Source: Bugulina stolonifera
Taxonomy: Eukaryota > Bryozoa > Gymnolaemata > Cheilostomatida > Bugulidae
Reading direction: 5' to 3'
Assembly (NCBI GenBank): GCA_935421135.1
Contig: OW285188.1
Span: forward strand, 16,097,233-16,161,232
DNA length: 64,000 bases
A program made the translations under genes and the position numbers. Each line of letters opens with the position of its first letter. Positions within the stretch are counted from its first letter, which is position 1. This document shows positions 27,101 through 39,800 of this stretch, one piece after another. Below the pieces are notes generated by a model. The model did no database searches. It was given only the letters and a program-made list of their open reading frames with translations, and had not been told where the DNA came from.

Positions 27101-30100
27101 AGGCTATTCTGGTAGCTAGCTAGTTGGCTAGCTAGTGATAGGGAGCTTGTAATATAGCTTGTTAGCTGTGACAATAATGCAATATGTCTATTCAAATATA
27201 TCCAATATATGCAGCTAAGACAGCTATTAAAAATGCTGACTAAGCCATGTTACATGTTACACTAGAATCAGCTATATTATTAACACCAGGGTTATACTCA
27301 AGTGAAATTACATAATAAATACGTAGTTGTCTCTGTCATACCAGCACTGCACTATATTTATTTGTTGTTTCACATTATTATAGTTTTCACTGGGTAAACC
27401 AGTGTATTGTGAGCCGCATGTCAAAAATATTATGTCTAAGGCAGTGGAGCCCAAATTTGGGCCGACGGGCCTCAAGCCCTCAAGGCCCTCAAGCTAATTT
27501 CATTTAGCCCTCCACTTGTTGTGTAAAAATTCAAAATTTTGTAGAAATTCGGATGAGTGTTTGGTCAAGGGTGTGTAAATGCTTAGTTTGGTAATACCTT
27601 ATTGCCAAATTTGGGATTGTCAGCGTAACATTGACACTGGTGCTTTATATTTATGCTCCAATCATGTCACATTCAGTTACATGGCGTGCATGTCTACGCA
27701 TTGAAACACGTAAGCACATGTCTGTGTACTATGTACCTAACCCCCACACTTTGTTTAGTCTCCGACCATAAATAATTAGGCACCCCTGGCCTAAAGTACT
27801 CGATAGATCATACTTTTATATTTTTTTTATTAACACCATTGATAATTTTGACAGATTGAACACCTAACCAAACGACCAACTAATAAATACGCGTCGTATG
27901 CGACTTGCAACCGTTTTCATGCTTTGTCATTGTAGAGGAAGCCAGCAAAAAGCACCCATTCCCTAACCCATGTTCCTACAGGACTGCTCTCACACACTAC
28001 ATAGACATCACTAGCAGGCCCCGTACCCATGTGCTCAAAGATTTAGCTGAGTACTGCTCTGATCCAGCAGACAAGGAGAAACTGTTGACTATGGCATCAT
28101 CTACTGATGAGGGAAAAGTCTGTTCTTACACCTACTCAGTTTATTGTGTTCTTGTTATGTAGACTAAATAGTTGTGTGGGAGTGTTGTTTACATGGTTAT
28201 TATTATTAACTTTGTTTGTTTACAATTCAAACCTGATGATTTGTGGGAATATGCTGTTGGTTCAGTTGTAATAATTATAAGTTGCTGTGAATATGAATTA
28301 CTGAGTTACCTGCAAGGAAACACTGCATATCATGTGACTCTAAATTACTTAGCTGCTCTCAGCCTGTTCCATTTGAATATTCTAATGCTGTGCTTTTAGA
28401 AAGCCTACCTCGAATTTATACTGAATGATCACAGACATATTCTAGCAATATTAGAGGGAATTCCAAGCCTTATGCCTCCTCTCGACCACCTGTGTGAACT
28501 GCTGCCTAGACTCAACGCTAGATATTATTCCATATCGTCGTCTCCCAAGGTCAGTCAGTCAGTCAATCAGTCAGTCAGTCCACCAATGCGCTATTGTATT
28601 TACTTCTTTACCAACTATGACATCATTATGTAGTGTGTGTAAGCACATCAACAGTTTACATGTAATGTATGAAACTTTTATATAACTGTAACATTTGAAA
28701 CATTGAATGTTGTTTTACAGGAACACCCTACCTCAATACATATCACAGCAGTTCTGGTAGAGTATGAGACAAGGATAGGCGTTACAATGAATGGAGTTGC
28801 TACTAGATATCTCTCTACTAAGCTGCCTACAGAGTCACAGAATCCAACCGTTCCCATCTATGTTAGTATACTGCCTTCACATTACATTACCATTATTAAA
28901 AATAATGTATTCTTATTCAAAATTAGTCATTGCTACATGCACAAACACACTATATTAATGTTGCAGGTTAGGAAATCCCAATTTAGACTGCCATTCCGTT
29001 CGACCACTCCAGTTATTATGGTGGGACCTGGTACAGGTCTCGCACCGTTTAGAGGTTTCATACAGAGCAGAGACCATGAAAGGAAACAAGGTACATATCG
29101 TGGACCATGTTATGTTCTAATACTACACGAAGCTTTACTAGGGAACACACGTCATATTATAATGTGTATTCTGCTCTTTGGTAGTGTACAAATGTAAATG
29201 TGTGAATTTGATATTTTTCTTCTTGTAATATAACGTAAATGTAGGATATTGCTCATCATTCATACTGTGTTTATTGATTTATCACAGGAAAGAAGATAGG
29301 TGACATGGTACTTTACTTTGGCTGCCGTTATCAAGCCCAAGACTTCATATATCAGGAAGAGGTTGGTGATATTCTGGACTATGGATCAGTGATCAAATAT
29401 TTATCATAAACAAGTTATATTCCCATATTATGCTGCCACCATCGCTTAATAGTAGCAAGATTCTTTCATGGTTGGACAGTGCTATCACTGATACCAGCAT
29501 TATTTACATGCTAGAAAGAAAGATATGTATACATGTACATGTTAAATACATTTATGTATAAAACCAATGGTTTTGCTAGGTTGAGAAGTTTGAGGCTGAT
29601 GGAACTCTGTCTAAGGTACATTTAGCTTTCTCTAGAGACGGCCCTGATAAGGTTTACGTCCAGCATTTGATGCAACAGAACAAGGAAGAGATTTGGCGTA
29701 TATTAGAAGATGGTGGACACATTTATGTGTGTGGGTAAGTGATACACAATGTAATATCTGTTATGTCTAATCTGTTATGTCTAATCTGTTATGTCTAATC
29801 TGTTATGTCTAATCTGTTATGTCTAATCTGTTATGGCTGTGCGAATTAAAGGCAAGACCTAGACTGTTTAGTGAATGGGGCGGAACCAAAGACTTCAGTG
29901 TTACCTATTAACAACTAGTTAACCACTCATGTTAACTTGGTCTGTTATGGTTTGTTATAATCAAGTGAACTGACTTGAACAAAACTGCTCTCTTATAATG
30001 TCTGGCATGTGTTCATGTGGCGCTAATATTTCATTATAATATTGTACTAAGATACGGTTGTATGTGATGTTACAGAGATGCTATGCTATACTATACTATG

Positions 30101-30291
30101 CCATGCCATGCCATACTATACTATATGGTTGTATGTGATGTTGCAGAGATGCTAGGAATATGGCTAGAGATGTACACAAATGTTTGGTGGATGTCATCAC
30201 CACTCTAGGAAATAAGAGCACCAATGAGGCAGAGGATTATATTAAGAAGTTACAACAGAAAGGTCGCTATGCCCAAGATGTATGGAGTTAG
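21174..30291 (+). CDS. POR: NADPH-cytochrome P450 reductase
   Basis: ER-membrane flavoprotein that passes electrons from NADPH through FAD and FMN to cytochromes P450. Fourteen exons: 21174-21313, 21581-21638, 22816-22944, 23434-23580, 24252-24376, 25185-25376, 26442-26677, 27936-28117, 28400-28549, 28721-28861, 28967-29090, 29288-29361, 29580-29734, 30147-30291. They total 1,998 nt, or 665 aa plus stop; the human protein is about 680 aa. An N-terminal membrane anchor (residues ~10-33) is followed by the FMN domain ([36 protein letters not shown]), the FAD domain ([19 protein letters not shown]), NADPH motifs ([38 protein letters not shown]) and the conserved C-terminal QDVWS. Every diagnostic motif is present. 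Introns contain two mobile elements and several tandem repeats, three of which touch splice sites. Confidence 0.97.
22941..23160 (+). repeat. 54-bp minisatellite derived from the POR exon 3 donor site
   Basis: Three near-identical 54-bp units (22999-23052, 23053-23106, 23107-23160) follow a diverged first unit at 22941-22998. The first unit begins inside exon 3 and contains its 5' splice site (CATG/GTACGCT). In the intronic copies the same place reads TATGATACGCT, so the GT is lost. Confidence 0.85.
23838..24056. mobile_element. MITE-like element A with GACAGTTCGAA-type termini
   Basis: About 220 bp in POR intron 4. Both ends carry spaced copies of a GGACAGTTYRAAAC motif in inverted orientation. 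The AT-rich centre has no ORF. It is homologous, in the opposite orientation, to 52454-52675, sharing for example AACTAGTTTTTATTT versus AACTAATTTTTATTT in the core. No superfamily is assigned. Confidence 0.65.
27442..27788. mobile_element. Short non-autonomous hAT-like element
   Basis: 347 bp in POR intron 7. The left end CAGTGGAGCCCAAATT and the inverted right end CAGGGGTGCCTAATT are similar imperfect terminal inverted repeats of hAT type. Flanking 8-mers GTCTAAGG (27434-27441) and GCCTAAAG (27789-27796) match at six of eight positions, which fits an aged target-site duplication. No transposase ORF is present. Confidence 0.55.
28550..28580 (+). repeat. (GTCA)n array starting at the POR exon 9 donor
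   Basis: The donor AAG/GTCAGT is the first unit of a run of about eight GTCA-type tetramers with one AATC interruption. GT-containing donor-like sequences therefore recur every four bases. Confidence 0.85.
29757..29836 (+). repeat. 14-bp tandem repeat
   Basis: Five full units of TCTGTTATGTCTAA and one partial unit, starting 22 bases after the POR exon 13 donor. Confidence 0.9.
30056..30154 (+). repeat. Duplicated acceptor region of the last POR exon
   Basis: Blocks 30056-30083 and 30127-30154 are nearly identical 28-mers, 71 bases apart, containing TGATGTTACAGAGATGCTA and TGATGTTGCAGAGATGCTA. The downstream block holds the acceptor used in the model (AG at 30145-30146). CTATAC/CCATG-type short repeats fill the space between. 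Use of the upstream AG (30074-30075) would shift the frame. Confidence 0.8.
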
Positions 30292-30814
30292 GGGGACAAG
30301 TATACGTATTTGTGCACCATTTCACCAGTACCCCATCAATTATGTACACCAATTTGAGGATGCATACATTATACTGTGGTCTCTCTGTTTTCTGTTCTAT
30401 AGGTATCAAAAGGGCTAGATTTGGCTGAGTTCAGCTAGCACTATTTAGTTAATTAACTGTTAACTGTCTTTATAAAGCATCTTATAAGTTTGTAGTAATT
30501 TTGTGATTTCAGTTTTTTATAACTTTGGTGACCTATTTTAAACCAAAAAGATTATATTAAATTTCTAATTGAAAGAGAGTATAAATTAGTTTTGATCATT
30601 AGATGACTAGTTTATATTTAATTAAAGTATATGATTGCATTTATCATTAGCTGCAAACTAACCTACAAGTCGAAATAAATAATTATTTAAATATGTATAA
30701 AAAAGTATAATTATTTCACTGCAATATCACACAAACTAGCAAATAGCACAGTACACTGTCTCTAGGGGGCTAAGCTCAGCCTTCTACCAGTACACTGTCT
30801 CTAGGGGGCTAAGC
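30292..30814. other. Tail-to-tail gap between POR and SFI1
   Basis: 523 bases shared by two convergent 3' ends. AATAAA on the plus strand at 30674-30679 is a reasonable poly(A) signal for POR. No gene is visible. Confidence 0.7.
30674..30679 (+). promoter_or_regulatory. Candidate polyadenylation signal for POR
   Basis: AATAAA about 380 bases after the POR stop codon and before the SFI1 stop on the other strand. Positional evidence only. Confidence 0.4.
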
Positions 30815-30827
30815 TCAGCCTTCTACC
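30750..30827. repeat. 39-bp tandem duplication covering the SFI1 stop codon
   Basis: Two identical 39-bp units, 30750-30788 and 30789-30827. The second contains the last SFI1 codons and the TGA (30815-30817 on the minus strand). The first repeats the same stretch in the 3' UTR. Confidence 0.9.
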
Positions 30828-33800
30828 AATGAAGAAAGATGGTCTAGTCTAGAGGCAAGAGAGTGGCAATGGTTTCTTCTTTCAGCCAAATCTTGTGAGA
30901 GCTGTTCTACTTCATTGGTTAGCTAAAACGTACAACAACATCAAACTGTAGGAAATTAATATTATGCTGTGGCATTTATAATTTCATAAAAAAGGGGGAT
31001 AATTCCAAGTTACCACATCGTAATTTAATATTTTGCACCATTAAGCTAGTAAATACAGTGGAAGCCAAGTCAATCTTCCGCCAATAAGGAAAGTTTGTTT
31101 AAGATAAATATAGAAACTAGGCGTTGTATCACACTGTGCCACTAGCTCTGAAAAGACCCAAGGTATTGGGTTGTGCCATTTGGGCCCAAAACGAGGAAGT
31201 TTGTTGATATATGATGACATTAATGATTATGTAATGCTATAAACGAGGTGTACCTGAGAGATTTCATCTATGACTTCATCTCTACCAGTTTCACTGAGAC
31301 TGTCTACACAACTGTGGAGAGTTGACAGCTGTGATCTCAGTCTCTTGAGTCGTCTTCTATCAGATTTGTAGAGGAGAAGGAAAGCTTTAATGTTCTCAAT
31401 TTCATTCATATGACTTTCATAGCTAGATCTGCATAACAACATAATATTCGTATACTATATAAAAGAATGAGCACTAATTTAGGTAAATATCATTTTATTA
31501 CTATGACATTGTACGTATAGTTTCATGTACAAATAGTGTAAAATCTTCAAATAAAATTGCTGCAATTTTAATCCTATTCTAATATATTATACAGTGTATA
31601 TGTGTATGTAGTATATAATCTAGTATGGAATTAGTATGCACTTTATATATATTTCGGAGTAACAACCCAGGGAATAACAACCCATGTTATATTTCGGTGC
31701 CTGCTGCAATACAGTTCAATAATAATAACCTATAATATACTTACATTTCAGAATGACTAGTTCTATCTAAACCATGAGTTGTCAAAGCAGATATTTTCGT
31801 CTGCAGAGAATTATCTTCCCTTAAATGAGGTAAAGCAGGGCTCCCATGGAATGCTGATGGTGGCAGTAGATGACTAACATGTGGGTTTATATATGCTGCT
31901 GGTTTGTTGTGTAGATCACTTGGTTTGAGCAAAGAACTGGCAGGTATAGCCTGTGATTTCATGTTAGACACATCTGGTATCATGACTGTAGCCTGAGGTA
32001 CTGGTGAGGAATGTGTAAAACTATCTTCATCCTCCTGCGATATCATCATAATAAATTATACAGAAAAACTTTTGAATCAATTTCAAGTTTCTCCTATCAG
32101 CACGGCAACCAAGAGTCCTTATTATACCTAGCTATAGGTTGCATACATGAGCACATGAGAATATCGTGTACTATACTAACGATACCTTGCATACAGGATG
32201 CTGAACAGTTGGCATAGCAAGCTCCTCGACAGCCAAAACTCGAGTATTCCCTTCATCCTCTACAACATGAAGAAATATCTAAATACATTTGATACATTCA
32301 CTGATATATGAATGCATCTAAAATAGTGAAATTGTATAATGCTTTATGCAAGAATTAGTCCGTATCTTAGCACAACATGGTATCAAGAAGCCAAGAACTG
32401 ATGGACTCACTGGTTATTTGGCTGGAGTCTGTATCATATAGTTTCCACAATCCCTCCCGTTCCAGAGACTCCATGAGGTAGGAAGGTTGTCGGGGTAGAA
32501 CTCTCTTTCTCCTCTTGGGTTGATCTCCATCCATATCAACCTGCTGTTCTAGATTCTCTGTACTAGTTGGTCTACAGTGTATAACATGTAAGTACATACA
32601 CGACAAATGTACAATACTGCAGCCATCCTCCTTATAACTACTTGTCCTACTGTAGTTGGTAAGCACTCGGGCAATTTTGCCAAAACATATGAATGTGTTT
32701 TTAAGGCTAATACTACTGGGCAACTATAACAGTAAGGCACCAGTATAGCCTGAGTAACTACAACACTGAGGCATCAGTATAGCCTGAGTAACTACAACAC
32801 TGAGGCATCAGTATAGCCTGAATAACTACAATAGTAAGGCATCGGTGCAACTCACAACATGGAGATGACTAAAAAAGTAAACTATAATCAAAGTTTTTAT
32901 ATACCAAGTTTATCCAGCAAACGATACGCATAGTCATTTGCCGTGGTTCTTTCATCAAAATTGGCAAACCGTTGCTCTTTAACGAGCGCCCAGCCTGTGG
33001 TCAAACGCTTAGGCTTAAGAAATATAGGTCGGCAGCAGTAGTTAACAGTCTGCACAAAGAGCGTACTTTTACCATCTTTGGTCTACATGAGGCATAAATA
33101 GTCCAGACCACGTGATCAGTAGGATGGCTCAAACTTTTTGGGCCTTTTCCCTATATTTAAGCTCTTCTAAATGCTTGCCTCTTCTATTGATGCTATCGGT
33201 ATAAACATCATGTATCATGAAAATAATGGGCTAGCATTACAGGTACTTCTAGCCAATCTCAGGACAATGTTTCCGCCAATCTTGAGAAAACTCCATTGTT
33301 TTATCGGTAATTTTTTGTTGCCGCCCAACTACTTTGAACTAGGCCGTTCATTAGGTCAGGTTTCGCGCGATCCTATTGGTGCATAAAGCCGTGGAACAAC
33401 TTATTAATTCTATAAACTTTGCTATAATATACAACACTTTGCAACACAGTCGAGTATGCAAGAGCTAATGTACTACCTGAAAACGGGCAGTGTTGCAGTG
33501 GACAGCAGTGGACAGGTCAATGTGCTGTCCAGTGTCTTAGGGGCTGGTCTCTGCTTATGTGGAGAGCTGCTTGCAGCAACTCTGTCAGTGTCTCTCTCAT
33601 TTAACTGATAGTTGGAGAGATCTGTCTGTATTAGTTTGGGTACTAGAGATACTGGTGGGAGAGGGTATGTGGTGGATTCCTTAGACCTCTGCACTTTATT
33701 TCTCCATATATCAACACATTTCTGGACAGTTAGCATAGTTCTGTGACAAATCTATAATAAATCATAAACGTGGAAGCCGTCCTTGTGTAAATATATGGTT

Positions 33801-36800
33801 TAATACAATATAATTATACATCTGTCATCATTTTATTCTATTTATTTTATATTATACTGACAGGACTGAACTCTGTTATATGCAGCTAAATACAGTATAA
33901 ACCCAGTGATTGATCTGCTTGGATTCATAAAACGTCATTACATACATGCAGCAGTCATAAGATCTTTAGCAAATATTAATACACTTGAAAAAATAGTCTC
34001 CAATCCCCATGTACAATGAGCTCTGGCCATGGAAAGTCAAGTAAATGCTGCGTCAGTCTAGTAGTCAGTCTAGTAGTCAGTCTAGTAGTCAGTCTAGTAG
34101 TCAGTCTAGTAGTCAGTCTAGTAGTCAGTCTAGTAGTCAGTCTAGTAGTATGCCATTGTTACAACAGTAGCACAACATCTGTATTATACTGTAAGACACT
34201 CTTGTAATGTTAGATTACTACTTTATTTGATGACCAGTAAGATCATCATACTCCAACTCGTTTTTTCATACAAATGTAGATCATACTGCATTATTACAAG
34301 GTTGGTACACGATGTAGTATCACTATTGTCAGTCGTACCTTAGATCGTGTTTCAGCAGCCAATTGCTGCCTTCGCTGAGCCACATGGTCAGCTACCACGA
34401 CACATTGTCTCAGACCGTCCACCATCAACCTTTGCTTATATTGTTTCATAGCTTCTTCATACATGGCCTTCTTCTCTTTTCTCTTAGATGTGTAGTGGAA
34501 CCAGGCTATTAGACACTACGGCAGAAGACAGTTTACAACATTACGTACAACTATATAATATATGGTTACCACATTACACTAAATACTGCACTGCATCCTA
34601 TCACATTACATATACATGCTTCACATATATCAGCATAGCATACAAGATACAAGTATACATAGTGCTATTTACATGTACACTATACAATATATTTATGAAG
34701 TGTATAGGTATACACTGAGAGAATAACTTCCACACCCCTCATGTAAATAATTCAGATAACAGAATGGTAACGTAAAGATTATCACAACTGTGACTGTGTT
34801 CACACCAATTAATTCACCTAGTAGTGTCTATATCAGACATAACATTAGTCAGAAAATCTATTAAATATAATTCAATAATGTTTGACATTACTAAAAATGA
34901 TGTGATTTTAAGCACACTAACAATTGATTGGTGAAAGCCAGGCCAATTCCAAGTGCACCAATCTCTCAATAATTCGCTTAACAGAAAAACTGGGGTTAGT
35001 ATTATTAATAGCTTGTGACAAATCCCCTCCAACCAGCCAAGGGTGAAGATGGTGCAACACTGGATTACCTTCTGATAGGCTTATATATATTGTATAACAG
35101 ATCAATTACCACTCAAGGCTACTAGTACTAACAGTATACGCATACACTGTACAAATGTAGATACAATATTCCAATTCCGTGGTTAAGCTTGATGAAAGAG
35201 GAAATGAAATAGTGGTGTCACAGTAACACTAATAACAGGATGACCACATACACACATGCACATACACACATACAGTCATACACATAGACAGTAAACTATT
35301 TAGGTATGAGATGAGAGAACATGACACACTGAGAGCTCATTCCATTGGTCAACTTAATCTAGAAACCTTTTTGTGGCAAAAACTGGATCATTAACTTTGA
35401 TCTCATTAGTTTATGTTGCAATTATACTGACATAGAGGATATTATTTAGCAATAGGAAAGTAAAGACGTGGGAAGATCATCATGTATCTCTACATGTATC
35501 TCATATATCTTATACCAGAAATGAGCTTGTATAACAACATAACATAACACACAAGTATATGTACATGTATACCTACAGTATAGTACATTATAGACCACAA
35601 TAACAGGCACATTACACGTATATGATAGATAGCCATACCTTGCGCTGTACCACAAGACTCCAGTGATATAGCCCTAACATGGTATGCTCTTTCTCTACCT
35701 GCGCTTCCTTTAGACGATTGGTCCAAAGAACAAAGAATTTCACCTGTAGCCTATGATTCCCAGCTAGTTCAGCTTGTTTGTTCAGTACCTACATGTATTA
35801 TACAAGGAATGCATGTACGGTGTAAATATATTATGTCTATGTACAGACCACACAATCATTTACCATGTACTATATATAGAAATGTACGTGTTTGTACACT
35901 GCTAATTCTCAGCTAAAGTGCTCAATGTTTAAGACAGAGCTAAGTAATGTTTGATAGGATCTCAGTATGTTACGTCTTTTATTACTATTAGTTTCATGTT
36001 ATAAAATGTTTCTGTTAAAATCACTATTATACATCAGGGGCGTATTTTAAGGGGCGGCAGGGAGGCACTGCCGCCCCTGTTCTCAAAATAAAGTGGCCTA
36101 AAAACACTACTTTTGAAAGTTTGACACTGTTTTCCTTAATATTTGCTTCATTTCCGGTTTACGACCAAAGCGTTATCTCTATAGTTTTAACTCTATGGCG
36201 TTATCACTCTACTTTTAACTCTATGGTGTTGCGGCGTAACAATAACCAGTAATCTTGGAATAATCACTACATTGCAAGTGGCACACAAAGAGGCCCATAA
36301 AACTATGTAATCTGCTAAAAGACTCTATGGTTATGCTAAGGTTAAAAACTTGCGATCTTGTGAATGAATGAATAAATATTTTTATGGATAGTTATTTATA
36401 CCAAGGAAAAAATAATAAATGTGAAAGTAAAAGTAGTGAACAGTTGAATCAGGTGAATCAATTTGTAGGTCACTGCTATCAATGAGGTGGTTTCTTCTCT
36501 GTCACTGACTACGAGCAGATGCATGAAATTTAATTCCAATATTATATATTATATTATCTTGGCTTCTTTTAAAAATATTTATGATTTTTTCTTTTAATAT
36601 AATATAATTAAAAGTGTTTCCATTCATTTTAGTCATTCATTCTAGCAATTGCCACTCTACTGACAGCTACTACTCTACTGCTACATTCACTGCTAACAAC
36701 TAAATATGTATTGTAAAGGAAAAATACTAATTTAAAAATAACATAATACAATAATAATTAAATATTTTAATTTTAAATTTATATATAATTAATATAATTA

Positions 36801-39800
36801 CACTATTAATATTATCTTAACTTTAATAGGCTGCTACACTTTTCTTGCAAAAATATTAATTTTACATACATTTTATTTTAAATAATTAATTTATAATAAC
36901 CACAGTTGTTGATCAGCTACTAAAATTTGAAAATCCTAATTTAAAAAATACACTTGTGCCTATGGACTCTTTGTAAAATATACAATCATGCAGTATTGTA
37001 GTTATTATAAAATTCTACTAACTAGTAATAGTACTGTAACACTTTCACTCCTGTTGCAAGTAGTAGTAACTTTATTAAGCAGAAGTAGTAACTTTATTAA
37101 GCAGAAGTAGTAATGAGTACTTGTTGTAGTGATGCTAGAACTAACTTGCTGCTATGTCTAATTTTTGCACTTCAGAGAGTGAGATTTGAAAATTTTCCGC
37201 GTCCATTTGCGGGGGGTGCCCGCACCCCACCCCCTGCGCCCCCCTCCCACCCGACTTTCTGCCTCCCCACTCAATTTTTCTAACCTACGCCCCTGTACAT
37301 ATAATATGTATTATGTCTATGTACATTACATAGCACACAGACACATCTATGATGCACTATAGCCAATTCCCTCATTGTATACATACATGTACATGTATTA
37401 TGTATACTCAATCTGCATACAGTGTACTGTTTCGGTGTTTAACACCTCATCAGTGCAGCTCAGAGATATGCCTGGGAGAACACCTTAGCAATACTGTATA
37501 TTTACAGCAAAGCGTATTTAAAAGGTGTGAAATCCACTGAACCAAAGTTCTCAAGCTGCCAGAGACAGCGAGAATTACATGTACATTTATAACACAGACA
37601 TGTATGTCTAAGCCTATAATATGCTCATGGATGTAACTATTATCATACTCATTTTACTGAATTTAGTGACAGGGTACACTATACTGATGATATACATGTA
37701 GTACATAATTCTTCTCATGTACATACCTTACGTTATGTTATACTATAAACACAAGCTAGTAGCATTCTTATACCTGCTTATGCATGCTGGTTTGTGTAAA
37801 GTGTTTCCATGCTCTCAGAGCTGCAGTGAGGAGTTTTCTCTCCCTGTGTATACAGGCTTGTCCATACTTGAGTCTATACAGAACCTTCTCATCTCTGGCT
37901 GTCCTCCATTTGCTGAACATTGCCTTCAGATATGCTGCAGGTTCCACCACATTACAATAATTACATAGTATAGATAATGTACATGTATGTGCAGCAGATA
38001 ACACCAAGTTATACATATAATAATTATATAATATACACAACATTATGTTTTGCAGAGTACAACATATTGAAGTATACAATTGTACACTTGTAGGCTACAT
38101 ATTATTTATTATATCTCGTATATCCAAATATAATATCCACAGGCCATGCTACATTAATATTATGCCATGCACAAATACTGTAGCATTGTACATGTATTAG
38201 ACAAATCTAAGACAGTACTACATTACAATCACACTAGTGTAGCTGCTTTGTACTTTAGAGTTGTACTTCCATTTAACAATAGTACAACGATTTACTTAAG
38301 GAGTCATGGGTTACCACATATTTATAACAAAAACCTCTGTATCCTCAATAAATTTAAAACCAGACATAGAATATTAATACAAAGTAGGAGTATGTATTAC
38401 CTAAACCCATTTTTTCCTGCATTTGAGCTATTCTATTCTCATCATGCTCTCTATCTCTCAATCTACATGAAGTGTAGTTCCTCCACCTTCTCACCACCTG
38501 CAAAGTATACAGTTATGTTACTATATACATTGTATATCTACCACCTAGTAAGTTTACAACACAATGTACATCAACGTTACGTTACCGTATGCTGTTAATA
38601 TACAATAGATGGAGCGCATAACTGGTAAAAATAATAACATTTCCGTGACATGTGTAAAACCCTTTAATCGCCAGCACAGATGTACTGTAAACAACGGAAA
38701 TAGGAACACAATACCTACATGTATGTTTAGTGTACCCATTCAAGGCAAGCGAGTGAATAACCAGAGCCAAACAAAGCAGCAACAACTTCAACAAGGAGTA
38801 GTACTAACAGGTTAAATACATTATAACCCCAGATTTCATAGTGCAGTTAGAAATAGTGTGATTACCTTCAGCATGAACTGATCAGTTTTATTCTGCTGGA
38901 AGATCTCCACCTTCAATCTCTGTTTAACCAATCGTCTAGCTTCCAGTCTCCACTGCTCTATGTAGCTCCTGAGAGTAAACAGTTCCATGTATAGGTAGAG
39001 AGAATGTGACAGCACTTGTTAGCACTTACAGGCGCACACTCATCTCAAACGATATTGGTATGCATTTCTATTACTTCCAATCCACATGACAACAATCAGT
39101 GTTGACGAAGGGAGATGGTGACTACACATAATGCTAGAGCTTACAATAACAGGACATTACCTTTGACTAGCAAAGTAGGAGTTATGCTCTCCATCCATTA
39201 AAATTTACCCCCATATACTATAACTCACAATAGACAACTTGATCACTCATGGTAAAGTGTTCACCCATTTACCCAGAGTTATTCAACAGTACATCAGCAC
39301 TCCCAAGGCTCTGGTGTGTTTGAGCCTCCATACAGTGAATACAAGACCACACATACATACATTGTACATGTACATGTATATTCCCCTATAAATATAGTGT
39401 ATGAGTGAACTGACCGTAGAAGTATATCATTGTGCACTTTAAGTCTCTCCTCTGCCACTTGCTTCCTCCGTCTCAACTCGGCAGCGTGTGCTGACCAAGC
39501 AGACACTATGGGTCTCAGCAGGTTTCTGTTGGAATACTGTTCAGCTCTATGCAGTTTCTCTCTCTTCAGTTTACGGTCTCTTACAAACTATAGAACAAGA
39601 TAGTCAATATTTCATATTCATGTGTCATACACTGCATATGTTAGATTTACTTGCATTTCACTCACACCAGGTATCTACAAGCCCATGTGACTATAACAGA
39701 GACCTCTTGTGTAAGAGAAATAGCCTCATAATCACAGAATTTGTTTGTTAACAGGGAGGCTATATCAATGGTTAGGCATGTCACATTTCTCAATTACTAA

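Noticed and set aside
28703..29197. 164-codon ORF in the POR region as a separate gene
   Set aside because: It is two true POR exons (28721-28861 and 28967-29090) read through their introns.
33722..33740. Acceptor at 33741 for SFI1 exon 33477-33721
   Set aside because: It would put the exon out of frame with the preceding exon. The TGTCCAG acceptor at 33722 keeps phase 0.
34016..34207. 63-codon ORF reading a repeated VVSL unit
   Set aside because: It is the translation of the 12-bp tandem repeat, not a protein-coding gene.
38167..38598. 143-codon plus-strand ORF in an SFI1 intron
   Set aside because: It overlaps SFI1 exon 38401-38497 on the other strand, has AT-rich composition and no recognisable features.
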